Source of the DNA: Lophium mytilinum | Lineage: Eukaryota; Ascomycota; Dothideomycetes; Mytilinidiales; Mytilinidiaceae | DNA: 64,000 bases | Reading direction: 5' to 3' | Assembly: GCA_010093605.1 (NCBI GenBank) | Contig: MU004204.1 | Location: 84,105 to 148,104 of the forward strand | Part shown: piece by piece, positions 11,598-23,002 of the stretch | Layout: each line of letters opens with the position of its first letter | How positions within the stretch are numbered: position 1 is the stretch's first letter | Made by a program: the position numbers and the translations under genes | The notes under the pieces: generated by a model | Told to the model about the DNA's origin: nothing | Database searches by the model: none | What the model saw: only the letters and a program-made list of their open reading frames with translations

Positions 11598-13944
11598 GAC
11601 GGATTAGCCGTCGTTTATGCGGCAGGCGGCGTGGGGAGGTAGGTGGGCTTTTCACTTGTCACGTCGAGGGCATCTGCAACCTTTGGGAGGAGGTCAAACC
11701 GGTTCACGAGCACTCAGAGTGACAAGCTGCCTGTATTGTGGTGGCAGTAGATCATGATGATATTCAAGCAGGCAGATCATCAGTCGGGTGTAGGCGCTGA
11801 TCCAGTACATGGATACAAGAGAGCTAGGTTCGCAGGCAGGCGAACGAATAGTACAGCGCGTGTGGAGGAGGACAGCGGGGGCCTCTGGGGTTCATTGGGG
11901 CCGCGGACTCGCAGCCGGCTAGGGCTGTGTGGAGGGTGTTGAGCGGACGCATGAGGGCGTACAGCTACTTCAAACTCTATACAAAACCCCCAGCAGACAA
12001 AGTAGCAGTACCGGGAGGGAGAAAGCGGGGTAGGCGGGCGCAGATGAAAGCGGGTGGAGCCCTGGTGCGGGATTCGACGACGTCGTCACGCGGACCGCCT
12101 TGTTCATGCAAGTGATGCAGCAGGGCAGAAGCAGACGTGCTGGCCGGCCACTACAGACTCTCGAGCAGCGCGGTGCGGCGTCGAGGTCAGCTTTGAGTGC
12201 AGCGCGGCGAAGTGTTGGCTGGTCTACGGAGCGGTGCCGCTGCAGACAGATATCGTCAGGCTGCAAGTGCTGCAGCTGTGCAGACTCGCTGCGGCCATCG
12301 GACGAACGAGAGCATCGATATAGATGCTGTGAGCAGAAGAACCCCGCCTGCCCACATCGTTGGAGTCGTACGAAGTCGTGCTCGTGCTGCTCAGATACCA
12401 TGCACTGCGCCGCACCGTCTCTCCCACACCCGGCCAGCTTGTGAGAATTCATCGGCGGGACGAATCAGCTCAGAAGCTAGCAGCATTATCATTGCGCTTT
12501 TCCCCGCGGTGGTGTCAGCATACCCCAGCCAGCGGTCGATGCGCCCAGAAGCAGTGAGTGTTGCAGATGGCGCGGACAGTTCCCTCGAATCACTGCTACA
12601 GCTGAGTACGGAGTCCGTATCCACCAACAGTGTACATACGACTACATGCACAGCGGCTGGCATGCACGTCAGTTCTCTGATCTCGCAGCTGGGGGAGAGC
12701 GTAGTCGCGACGATGGTGGTGGTGTTTCCCGCCGCCAAGCCTCTACCGTCCAAGCGCTGGACTTGACACATGAGGCGTGCCGGAGTGTCAGCCTCAGTGT
12801 TTGAGCCGGATTTCAACTCCCCCATCGTGTTAGAACATCGCCGACCGCCTCCAGCAGCTCTGCGAAGCGCGGGACGGCGCTGTTCCGAGCCATGTTTGCA
12901 GTTTGCACCTCTGACAGCCGTTCCAGCTGGTGCCCATGGTTTCGACGGCTCGACCGAGTGCTCCTCGACGACGACACCTCGACGCCATCAGACAAGCGGC
13001 GCCGCAGAGTACCACCAGCTGCAGTCAGACAGGGCTTTTGAGTGCCATCTTTCCGCATGCCAGCTCTCCGGTACTCACTACCAGCACAAGCCTCGACATA
13101 TCGACAACAAGCCTCCCACACAAGGTCCTATTGACAACAAGCTCCGACTAACCCACAACCCCAGCGGCAAAATAGGGCCCTCTACAACTCTATCCGCGTT
13201 CTGGCCACTCCTTGCGCAGAGCCAGATCCTACTGTTAGCGCCCGCTATCGCCGCTCCTCTAAGGCTTGTTTCTGCTCTCCCCGCCTGATACACGGCCGCC
13301 GCTGCTCCAGCAATCACAGAGCGTGGATTTCCCCCCCTCGTTGCGAGTTTTGAAACCCGTTTCTAGCAAGGCTGCTTCGGGGGGCACTTTCATGCACTCG
13401 TGCCTCTGATCTGTCCCAGATCCCGTGCCCGCTTCTCCGCCAAGCCGCTGCTCCGGCCCGATGCGGCATGGTGCGTCTCGCATCGCGGGTTTCCAAAACA
13501 GATGGCCCAAGGTGCCGCTCCTCCACCATGGCGACGATCAAAACTTAGCCTGCAGGAGGGGGTTTGAAAACGCTGTCAACACGCCTTCCAGCCACTCCAA
13601 TCATCATGCTTTCGCCGCGTAGACCGCCTGCCGCTAGAAGGGTGCTAACTATATATCCACCGTCCCAAGGCCCCGATTGTTGACGCCTCATCCGCTATTG
13701 TGCTCTCGGCTTCAGTCTTTTTCTCTTAGCAGCCTTGTAATACTTTCCTTCACTTCCCACTGGTTGGGCTGCCTTACATTCTTTAATCGACATTGCTGAG
13801 CAATACGACTGTTGTGTCTACCGCACACTTAATCCATTCTTTCACATATACCAGTTTTTGCAATAACGTCAGGCACGAATCCTAACGACTTGAACATTGG
13901 ACCTCTTTACACAATCTCTACAACACAACAACGAATCAAGCATC
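11598..13944. other. 2.35-kb divergent intergenic region between MYB-2 and MYB-3
   Basis: MYB-2 is transcribed leftward and MYB-3 rightward, so this is a shared upstream region. Open frames up to about 190 codons exist on both strands, but they overlap one another and show no domain. A pyrimidine-rich, AT-richer stretch near 13700-13940 fits the MYB-3 5' leader. Confidence 0.45.
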
Positions 13945-15001
13945 ATGCTTCATCACCACTCTTCTCAGGCGCTCTCTCCTCTGACCGAAGTGGACTCCAA
14001 CTCGTCTGGCCTCCGGGCACGCAAGATGTCCTCCACAGGCGGCAACAGGTCCTGGTCTGAGGAAGAGGTGAGTTGAAGCTACAGTTTGGCCCAAGAACAT
14101 TGCTGACAGCATCAAGGAAAACTATCTCCTTCAGACTCGCATGCAGAAGATGCCCTATAAGCACATCGCTGCTCACCTTAAGAAGACGGAGTTGGCCTGC
14201 CGCCTCCACTACCACCAGCTCTCTCACGGAAGCCATCGCCGCAAGCGGACCGCTTCTGTCTCTTCCACGGCCTCTTCCCACTCCGCTGGCCAATCTCCGC
14301 ATCCTCACTACTCCATGCCTAACGACCGCGACGACTATTTGGAGTCATCTCGCCACGCTTCTCCGGTCAACTACGCCAGCAATAGCCCTCAAGTCCGTCC
14401 GGCTCCTCTCAACACCTCGCCCAATCGCAGCCAACATAAGATTCTCCTCCCTAAGCCTCGTCCCTTGACACCCCGCCACTCCCCGGAACCCCACAACGCT
14501 CTCCGAATCAATACCGCCGACATCCATCACCACAAAGTCATTGACACCGAACGCCTCCGCGCCATCTACGAAGGTCGCCGTGCACAATTTTGGGCCACTG
14601 TCGCTGCTGACTACGGAGCTGATGTTTCTCCTGCCCAGCTAGAGGAAATATGGCGCACCGGTACGAATATCGCTCGCCCACCTACCCCGGATGCCTCCCC
14701 AGATGGCAGCATCATGGCTCATCCCATGTTGAAGCCTTCTCCCTTCGCCTACCCTTCCACCTCCGCGTCTGCCACCGACCCCTGCAAGAACTTCTCCCCA
14801 TTCCATAACATCAGCGCCATTTCCGCCCCGGACCGCTTGCCGTTCGTCCTGCCCATGCCCGTGCAGACACCCATTCAGGGCCGTCTGTCTCGTGCCTCGA
14901 CATGGGGATCAAACAGCTCCGGGGGTAACAACGTCCCGATCGCAGCACTCTTGACCGAAGATCGGGAACCCAGGGGTGAAGATGCTGGCATGAGGGATTA
15001 G
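13945..15001 (+). CDS. MYB-like DNA-binding protein (MYB-3)
   Basis: Two exons (13945-14067 and 14117-15001) with a 49-nt GTGAGT..AAG intron give 335 aa. The acceptor at 14116 was chosen because it restores a full MYB repeat: RSWSEEEENYLLQTRMQKMP, then YKHIAAHLKKTELACRLHYH. A basic SHRRKR patch follows. A later CAG acceptor (14135) would also keep frame but would delete ENYLLQ. Residues about 186-220 (ERLRAIYEGRRAQFWATVAA, then DYGADVSPAQLEEIW) look like a second, divergent helix-turn-helix of MYB type. The rest is Ser/Pro/His-rich and probably disordered. It is expected to be a nuclear regulator; targets are unknown. It is the third MYB-type gene within 8.5 kb. Confidence 0.85.
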
Positions 15002-16974
15002 ATTCCCTCGTCCTCTTTTCATTTATTCACAAGATCTCGGTTTTGATTGAGAAAGACTAAGACCACCGGTGCGTTTGTGTTTGCTGGGCTATACCCCTTG
15101 ACTCTACAGATTACTCTTTTATCTTGACGGCCTCCTCCCTATTTCCTTATCTATATTTCCTTCCGTCGTGGTCTCTTTATTATTTTCGTATTCTCTCCTT
15201 AAAACACTACACCGTTTCTGGCAAGAAGCCGTGTATTTGGTGGGCTGAGTTTGGAGTTGTGACACTGTCGCTTGTGATGCTGCGGATATTCTATTGTCAT
15301 GATGATCTGACAATCCGGATCGTGGGGATTGGGATATGGGGATGCTTGTACGATAAGCCGATGATTACTTTTACTTTTACCAGCCCGTCTTTAGACATGG
15401 GACCCAGGCAACCATCTGCTGGTGCCGCGCGCACGGCTGGGCTGAAATAGGAATTGCTTTATGTTACATTTTTCCTGGCTGCCTTTGCCTCTGTCCCGAA
15501 TACCATAACTCGGTGACTCGTATTCTTTACCCGGACTACGACATATAAGACACGGACTTCAACTGGGATGCCAACTGTCGGTATGACCCGTGGAAGTGGG
15601 AAGTGGGTTCAGAAGGTCATAGCATTGCTTTCGATATCCGATATACGAACTCTAGCTTCACAATCAGACACCGCTTTGACCGATGACGAGTGCTATTAGG
15701 TACCCGCCATTACCGACCCGGTGGAGAAGCGGATTGGGCCTGCTATACGGGCGTGGAGGCTCGTACGTAGACAGTAGAATTACGCATCACGTCTGTCAGA
15801 GCTTCACGCTTCTCACTCGCTGCTTTGAGAAATTCGTTTATGCAACAGACCCAGATACGGTCGCGATCGACAACCGCAGGATCTGTAGAACGGGATAAAC
15901 CCTGAAGTCGTCCATTGCATGGCCCTTTTCTGCTCGCCGCCGCACGCACTCTTATACGGCGAACACTTACAGTAGCGGGGATATACTTTAGCACCTTGCA
16001 ATACGAGTCGTAATTCCAGCGGGATGATGCCAGGAGCGGAGTGGTGGGAGCTCGAAAGCAACGACCGTAAAAGCTCGAGCATCGAACACGTCGACATCGT
16101 CTAGCCAGGCCCCCACGGCCCCTCGTGAGACTACTCGGGAAGCTGTCATTTGCGCAGGGCTGACGCTCACGCGCGGGAGCAGATGGGCGGGCATGAACGC
16201 ATAAAGCCGCGGTGATTTGGGTCGTACGAGGCGCCCATGCGTGGGGAGCTCTCGGATATAGGCGAGCCCGTTGCATGAAGGGGGCGGCATGGGTGCCCGG
16301 CGGAAGGTTTGAGGCGCGGTTGATGTGCCGTACCTGGCTGTTGGGTTCGCGGTTTTATAGGATCGAGGCGGGGTTGCCGGGTCTTGTTTGGGACCGTCTC
16401 CCTACATCATTAGGGCTGGCTGGGATTTTGCTACCCTAAAATCTTTTTCTGAAATGTCAGGATTCTCATGTCTACCTTTTCCTCTTGCATCCTCAGCTCT
16501 GAAGTCCGATAAAGTGTTGTCTAACCACTGGAAGTATGGTTAGTAGAAGGCCGGCGTATAGGTAGGTGGATTGGGGCGTGCACTGGATGGGTGAGTTGGT
16601 GGGTAGATCAAGGGTTGCGGGGACGATGCTGGTCGAAGTGTTTGAGGTCGTCGGATTGGGGTTGTGGCGGTTGGTGCACGTGCATGTGGCGCAGCTAGCG
16701 GATCCGGGTAGTGTATGCTCCCGTCATGTGACTCACATCAATTGAGCGGTAGGTTTGAAAATATTCAGTTCAAGGCGGGAGGACTGAGGGGTGAAGAAGA
16801 TGTCTAGACTCTAGAATACACAAGAAGCATGTTATTTCAATTTGTGGTTGAGACCTTCTGTGATCAAAAACTCCCTTTATTCACATCTCAAGTCCATCCT
16901 ACCTCCTAGTAGCCGGTAAGATGAGGCCGATGTTCAAATGAATCCGTTCACCCGCACCCAACATCTATGTCCAA
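15002..16974. other. Intergenic 2 kb between convergent genes
   Basis: This lies between the 3' ends of MYB-3 (plus) and the MYND gene (minus). I see no supported gene. The open frames on the minus strand between 15743 and 16290 are Arg/Ser-rich and overlap in several frames. Confidence 0.4.
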
Positions 16975-17840
16975 TCATTCGGATCTAGCCCGGACGTAGT
17001 AGTATCCCCTATCCTTCCTCTTATGAAAGTCGTAGTACGCCTTGTCAAAGTCGAGAAGCCTTTTGATCCCACGGCAAGCCTTTTCGTGTCCCTTGCCGAA
17101 ATGGGTCGTCCGACACCGTTTGGAGCAATAGTAGTTCAAGCGACTGCTCGAGCACGAGAAAGGAAGATCCGTCTCGTTACAGGCGGGAGCGGCACAGGTA
17201 ACCGGCGAGGTCGCAGCTGGTAAGGGATGTCGTGTCACACGGGTTGGGACCCCGTTGACTTCGATTTCGTCGTCCTTAGAAGCTGGATCAGACTTCAAGT
17301 CCGCAGCCATGTCATTCGCAAGATCCTCGCTCTTCATTTCGATCACCCACTCATTGAAGTTGAGGCTCAGGGTTTTCCCACTAACGAAAGCACCAACCCG
17401 GTTCAGTTCATCAATACTAACTTCAAACGATTCCAAACCGTCAGCGGAGTCTTCTCCCAGCTGTTGCATCGCTTCGACGTCGAATGATCGGCTCAAAACT
17501 TTGTTCAGTCTAAATACACGTATAGAAGATTCGTTCAACAGTGTACTCATCTCTGCTGACTTGGTTTTTGGGCGTGAGAGTAACACTAGTCTGACGTGGG
17601 GATGAACAATTGCCAAAGCTGGGAACAGAAGTAATTAGATTGCAGCTTCAAAAGAGTCCGATGCCATATCTATGCAGTGCTCAACAGCTCCTTTTGATGG
17701 TCAGTGATTGTTATAACTACGTAAAAGAAGTTTCAAGTTTGGACGCTCTGCATTGGAGCTGCACAAACGATATAAACGAAGACAATGCCACCCAAAACAC
17801 GTTCCGTATATACACTAAGCGCAAACCTTAGCGGTTTCAT
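16975..17840 (-). CDS. MYND-type zinc-finger protein
   Basis: The main exon (16975-17618) encodes a C-terminal MYND-like finger with ligands CAAPAC, FSC, NYYCSKRC, then a His and a Cys in GKGHEKAC. It is followed by a conserved-looking tail (YYDFHKRKDRGYYYVR). The N-terminal half (AIVHPHVRLVLLSRP onward) has no ATG before the in-frame stop upstream, and a TTCCCAG acceptor sits at its 5' edge, so an upstream exon is needed. The best candidate is ATG at 17840 with exon 17840-17816 and a 197-nt intron, giving MKPLRFAL joined to TLAIVHPHVR, 222 aa; this join is tentative. An internal ATG at 17550 is the fallback start. MYND domains bind proline-rich partners; no SET domain is present here. Function is unknown. 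Confidence 0.65.
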
Positions 17841-18127
17841 TGCTTTAGTCAGTCTGACTCAAATCGTAGAGATTTCTGACACGTATCTTAAGTACTAAGG
17901 CTTCTATTAGAATAGGTCTCATCACCAGGTGTCTCAGTGAGAATGTAGAAGACAGGAGAAAAGCTGGAAGTGAAGACTCTAAGTAAGTATATGAAAATAA
18001 AACCGAAATGTAATTAGTACTGAGTATTATTATCCATCAAAAATCCAAAATTGCACTACGACTTGAGTATCTTGCATTCCCACATAACAATCTGGTTCCT
18101 AAACAAGTAGCTCCATATCACGGCAAT

Positions 18128-21100
18128 TCATCTTCTTGCAGTTCCACTACCACTTCCGCTTCCTCCACCCCGCCTAGGACGACTTTCAGACCCACCATAA
18201 GCTGGGTTTTGGCCCGCGCCCGGTGTAGACCTGGCAGCCCAACCAGGATTTCCACCCATATCCATGGCATCGGGGTTGTGGATATCGAGGTGCGCAGGGA
18301 CATCTCCGTAATGCGGGATCGCCTCCTGAAGCGACGGAAGGGAAGCGCTATGCGGTGGATATGGTGCTAGCGGACGCAGCGGCGCCCTCGACTGGGCCTC
18401 ATATGTGTAGAAGGGCTGCGGGTTGAATTGTGGTGAAGGGGATGGTTGGTACTGCTGGGAAGGAGAAAGCTGGTAGTGGTACTGGTTCTGCATTTCCTGG
18501 GGGTTTTGATGCGGTAGTTGCACACTCGGCATTCTAGATGCTCTGAACTCACTCATTGGTTGCGTATTATCCTCTCTGAAAGGCGCGAATGGCGCGGATG
18601 GTTGAGGAGTGTAGAACGGCGACACAGGGGGCTGTTGCTGTGGAGGTGCTTGTCTGGATTGTCGCAAGTCTCGTCCAGCCATGTTCCATCCTAGAGGCTG
18701 GAAGCTCTCGGAAACGAAAGACTGCAGGCCTGGGTCTTCAAGAAGAAACATGCCCGTGTTGCCCATCACCGTGTCTGAAGGACTATGTTCCGATATGTCG
18801 AGACCCGGCCGTTTGCAACCCTCCGCAGCACCACTTCCGCTTTCCTCCTCCATTGCAGCTTCCTGGCTAGCCTCTGCTCTTTGCCATCTTTGTCTCTTTC
18901 CTAGCTCTACTAAGCCCCAGCTGACTCTCTCGACTGCGAGGCCTGCCAACTTATGTATGCCTAGCTTTTCGAGCTCCACAAAGACAGCATATGCACGCTC
19001 GACTTGCGGTACATTGGCCAAGCTCCCTGTTTCGAGGGCGTCAGTGAGTAGGATCATACAACTGTTGAAAGCTTGTTGGCCCATGGTCCAGCATATAAGT
19101 GCGGCCGGAACGCGATGGTAAAAGAAGAGAAAGGCATCGATAAGAGACCGAGAAGAGGTAATGACGAGAGAACGACCACGTTCGCCAGCCTTAGGTCTTG
19201 CAGACCTAGACTTAGGTTCGGTAGGATTGTCCTTGGTTGACGGCGTCTGCGTAGGGAGGGGTGGTGGTGGCATGCGGGTTCGATCGGAGGGGCTGTGGTG
19301 CGTGATAGGCGCATTTATAGGGGTGAAAGAGGTGTCGGAGACATGGAACGGGTTGGCTGCATCCTGTGGAGACTTAGGCGGGTCAGAGGTGTCTATCTCA
19401 GGCTCGATTCTTTGGCGGTTGAGAAGTATCAGGTAGTTCTGAGTTTTGGCGAAGAAAACTTTTCAGCGTTAGTAGGACGTACGGTCTTATTCGATTACAT
19501 GGACATGCATACCTGCCCCCATGGCATCAAGTGGCCACTCCGGGATCTGCTTGTCCTTCTCCAGCCAGGTTTCATCGAATTGGAGCATCTCTGGAACCGT
19601 ATCCCATAGGGCAAGTAGTCTATCTGTGAACCAATCGATCTTTGTAACAGTCAGTCGATCACTGCTAAGGATCTGTCTCGCGAGAACAGTGTATTGGTTT
19701 ATGTACTCGCTCAGACGCACGATAACCGGGTTAGTAGTCAGGGGTTCAGCGGGAGGACAGTCTCCAATGCCACTGATTCCGAGCGGACGTCCGAGGGTCA
19801 TGGAGTATTGCTGGTCCATGTGAAGCATCCACCACCAAAGAGTCTGCCTTATTCCACATTCTTTTAGGGGCGGAGCGGGGTCGAGATATTTTGGGTTTCG
19901 GTGGAGGCCGATGGAGTGAGCGAGGCGGATAGTGGTTCCAAACAGTGTCCAAGCATCGAGAAAGCGGCCACTGTTAGTCAAATAAGGTCCCATCATGATG
20001 AGTGTTTGTATGCCTAAGAGCGTTGGTCGGTTCATGAAAGAGGCCATACGGAGCGCTTGCATCGCTGCAGCAACTAGTGCAATGTTAGCATTTCTATGCC
20101 ACATAATAAGCCTCCATGCAAACTTACTGTAAATATCTCCAAACTTCTTTTGCTCAGTCTCCATAGCACCTTCCACCCATTTCCCGTTACACTTATCATA
20201 GACTCCATTCTGAGATCCTAGAGCTAGGGCGGCAAATATCAAGGCGAGCATATCGGGGAACATCTCAGCATTGGTTTGCACATCCGAGAGAAACCTCTCG
20301 ATTTCGGTCGTAGTGATCTCGTCTGGTACGTGAGGGAACGAGCAACTCTGAGCACGATGCTGAAATGCATCCAAGTACCGAAACAGGTCCTCTTTGGGAG
20401 GTAAACATCGTAGCAAAGCAGGTATTCCCCCATCAGATTGAGGTGTGGCCACTGCCAGCCACATCGTGGCGAAGGGATACGCCGGCGTGTTTTGAGAAGT
20501 ATACATGTCTGCTCCTCTCGGCATAGAGTGACTGAGAGAGTGGGACCCAACATGGAGGCTTGCGAACTAGAATACTATCAGCAACCACAACAAACAAGAA
20601 GGGAGATACCCACATCATTGACAATACTGGCAAGCCCTGGACTACCAAAGTATAGACTCTCAGACTTGTTGTCTTTGAAGCGCTTTTGTTTCACTACGGG
20701 CCTCTTCGCTCTCGCTCCTGGCCGATCGCCCAGTGGCTGGCTTGGGGATGGGACATCTTGCTGTTCGTCATCCACTGACTGCTTTGCAGCCCGCAGGCGT
20801 TCCTTGAGACGCAAGTTCTCAGCACGAAGCTTTCGGAGCTCGTAAGACTGCAGGACAGGCTCGTATGTACTGCCCTCTGCGATGACGAAGTGACATTCTT
20901 TCGGCACCCCTCGAGCACAGCAAGAGCTGCAGGGCTTGGTCCGATCGCACTAGGAGCAGATCAGTCTTATGCCAGCAGCGGAAAGCGTCATTGTCCGATC
21001 TGATGATAAGCTTACTTTGACTTTGCGTTCACGGCATCTTGTGCACGAGAGTGGTTGGCGGGTTTCTTTCTGCGTCTTCTTTTTGCCAGTGTTCTGGGTT

Positions 21101-21186
21101 AATCCAGGCCCGTGAATTCCGAGGACATTCTCGGTCGACGAGGATGAGCTAGGAATATGCGGCCAGGACGGGCCTTCTTGGCTCAT
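18128..21186 (-). CDS. Zn2Cys6 transcription factor with fungal_trans domain
   Basis: Five exons: 21186-21016, 20949-20614, 20566-20128, 20073-19513 and 19458-18128, joining in frame to 945 aa. ATG 21186 is the first in-frame ATG. The zinc cluster spans the first intron: Cys 48, 51, 58, 64, 67 and 76 (CTRCRERKVKC, DRTKPCSSC). A basic Leu/Glu-rich coiled coil (LRKLRAENLRLKERLRAAK) follows at about 93-112 and should set dimer geometry. The middle region has the fungal-specific transcription factor domain, with the TLWWWMLHMDQQYSMTLGRP signature. The C-terminal 250 residues are Gln/Pro/Ser-rich. The third intron (54 nt) is open in frame. The last acceptor (AAAAG at 19459) was preferred over a nearby TCAG because only it keeps frame and it follows a CTAAC branch site. 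No pathway gene is adjacent; the target is unknown. Confidence 0.9.
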
Positions 21187-23002
21187 GATGGACGAGACGG
21201 GCAGCAAGTAGTATAGTGAGGGCAAATTAGGCTCTAGTGGATGATGATGTTGGGACTATTAGTGGTCTGAGAGGAGATGGTTGGTCGCTCCGAGAAGCAG
21301 GACCTAAGGCGCTGATCCTTATATATCCATGATCTTGCCGGAACTGCGGCGCCTTCTGCTTCTCTCCATTCGAGTAGTGCTCCTTTTTCGATTCCCTTCT
21401 CCCACCTACCTCAAGAGTCAGGACATCCCACTGATCTCCGCGCTTACCGACGAGAATTCCGACAGGCTGGCTCCTTATTGCACACTGCTGCGCAGCGGCG
21501 TCACCTTCGAGATCTGACAGCCAGTGGATTCTTGAGGCGCGACTTGAAGGCGCACATTCTCATCGGCGAGGTGATGAAGCACTGGGACATGTGTGGCTAG
21601 GTATCCAAGGTTGTGAAGGTGGCGCGCGACATGTACCCACCCACCACGCCATCTTAACGAGCTCCGGATCCGTCATACCGCGTTCTGTTAGCAGATAGCA
21701 CGGCCGCGGTAGTACAGGAGTATCGCCAAGCCGGGCCAGTTTATCCACCTGGGCACCCAGAGACCAAGGATTAGGAACAGGATGGGCAGATCTCTTTGAG
21801 ATGGCCCACGCTGGCGGGCCGATCCCCCATACTCGGGCGCTAGGGGCCGCAATGAACGCTCGGCACTATCCGATAGTTCCAATTGCTCACTGCGCAAGCC
21901 GAAGGACTTAGAAAAGCCGGAGGCCTCCTTCTGAATGTCTCAAGTCAATGTCGTTTACAGCTAGTGATAGACAGCTGTCAGGCGTCACCAATCTACGGGG
22001 GCCAAGGAGCGTCGTTCCGGGAACCCTAAAGACGCCACTACTCCATGTGCCGCTTCCAAGTCGCCGTCACCCCGTAGTCCGATCTGGGCTAGATTGCTGA
22101 TCTCCTGTAGCGGGCGCTTCGATGTCCACTACCTTGGTGGCTGCATCTCAGGGTCTAGAACTGCCCTTGACATCGCATTCTCGATCTGTCATACAGGGGA
22201 AGTATTCCTAATGTCTAAGGTGCTGCATTGAGTGCATCGAGGGCATTGGCATAGCATTAAGTGATCAGTGAGTATTATTGCGGCTTGATAAATTCAACAT
22301 CTACCAATATCAAGTAAGAGACGCAGATCCGTGCTGCTCCAAGACTAGCACAATAGAGAAGAATATTCCAAATCGACCTGCACCCACGTGCTGGAGCCCG
22401 AGAATTGGGGTCGCAAGCGAGAAGATCGGCTGCTACGATTACTCAACATCATGGCCAATGACGTGAGCCGCGACATGTATTTGGCGAGAAATGACGAGCG
22501 AGCCGCATGCGCAATCGTCAAAATAGACACAGCGGAAACGCCTCATTCTACCCGGCCGACCGGGAACCCGAGATTCCAGTGAGATGCACTTGCATGTCTT
22601 AGATACCCGATCGAGCCTTTTGCAGGTAGCTCCGATCTTCCTTTCCCACGTTCTCTCATAAGAATAACTGGCCGTCGGCCAGCTGTGCGATTCTTGAGGC
22701 TCCTTCGCGTACAAAAAGTAAACAACGGCATACGATTCGATCTTAGTGTGTGAACCTGATTCCAGCCCACCCAATATCAAGTTCCAGCCCATAACTTACA
22801 ACCGCACTAACCCATATAGTGTACATGTATTTACAGCTCCCCTACGCCACTAATTATCGTACAACATCCATTGATCTTCGTACCACGCTTCCCAAAACAT
22901 CATCCGGGGACATCGAGCGCGAGCCTAGGCAGAAACCCCCACCAGCTCGTGTCGGTCGGGATCGATCATCAAGCGCCTGCGCGAGAAATGTGACACCGAT
23001 CT
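21187..23002. other. 1.8-kb upstream region of the Zn2Cys6 gene
   Basis: No supported gene. It contains the promoter of the leftward Zn2Cys6 gene and the 3' flank of the RNB exonuclease. Open frames are all under 120 codons and without domains. Confidence 0.45.

Noticed and set aside
12054-13317. Open frames up to 189 codons on both strands between MYB-2 and MYB-3
   Set aside because: Composition follows GC-rich noncoding DNA; frames conflict and show no motif.
980-15520. 13-mer ACTCGGTGACTCG shared by 987-999 and 15508-15520
   Set aside because: Shared 13-mers are expected by chance in 64 kb; no longer similarity around it.
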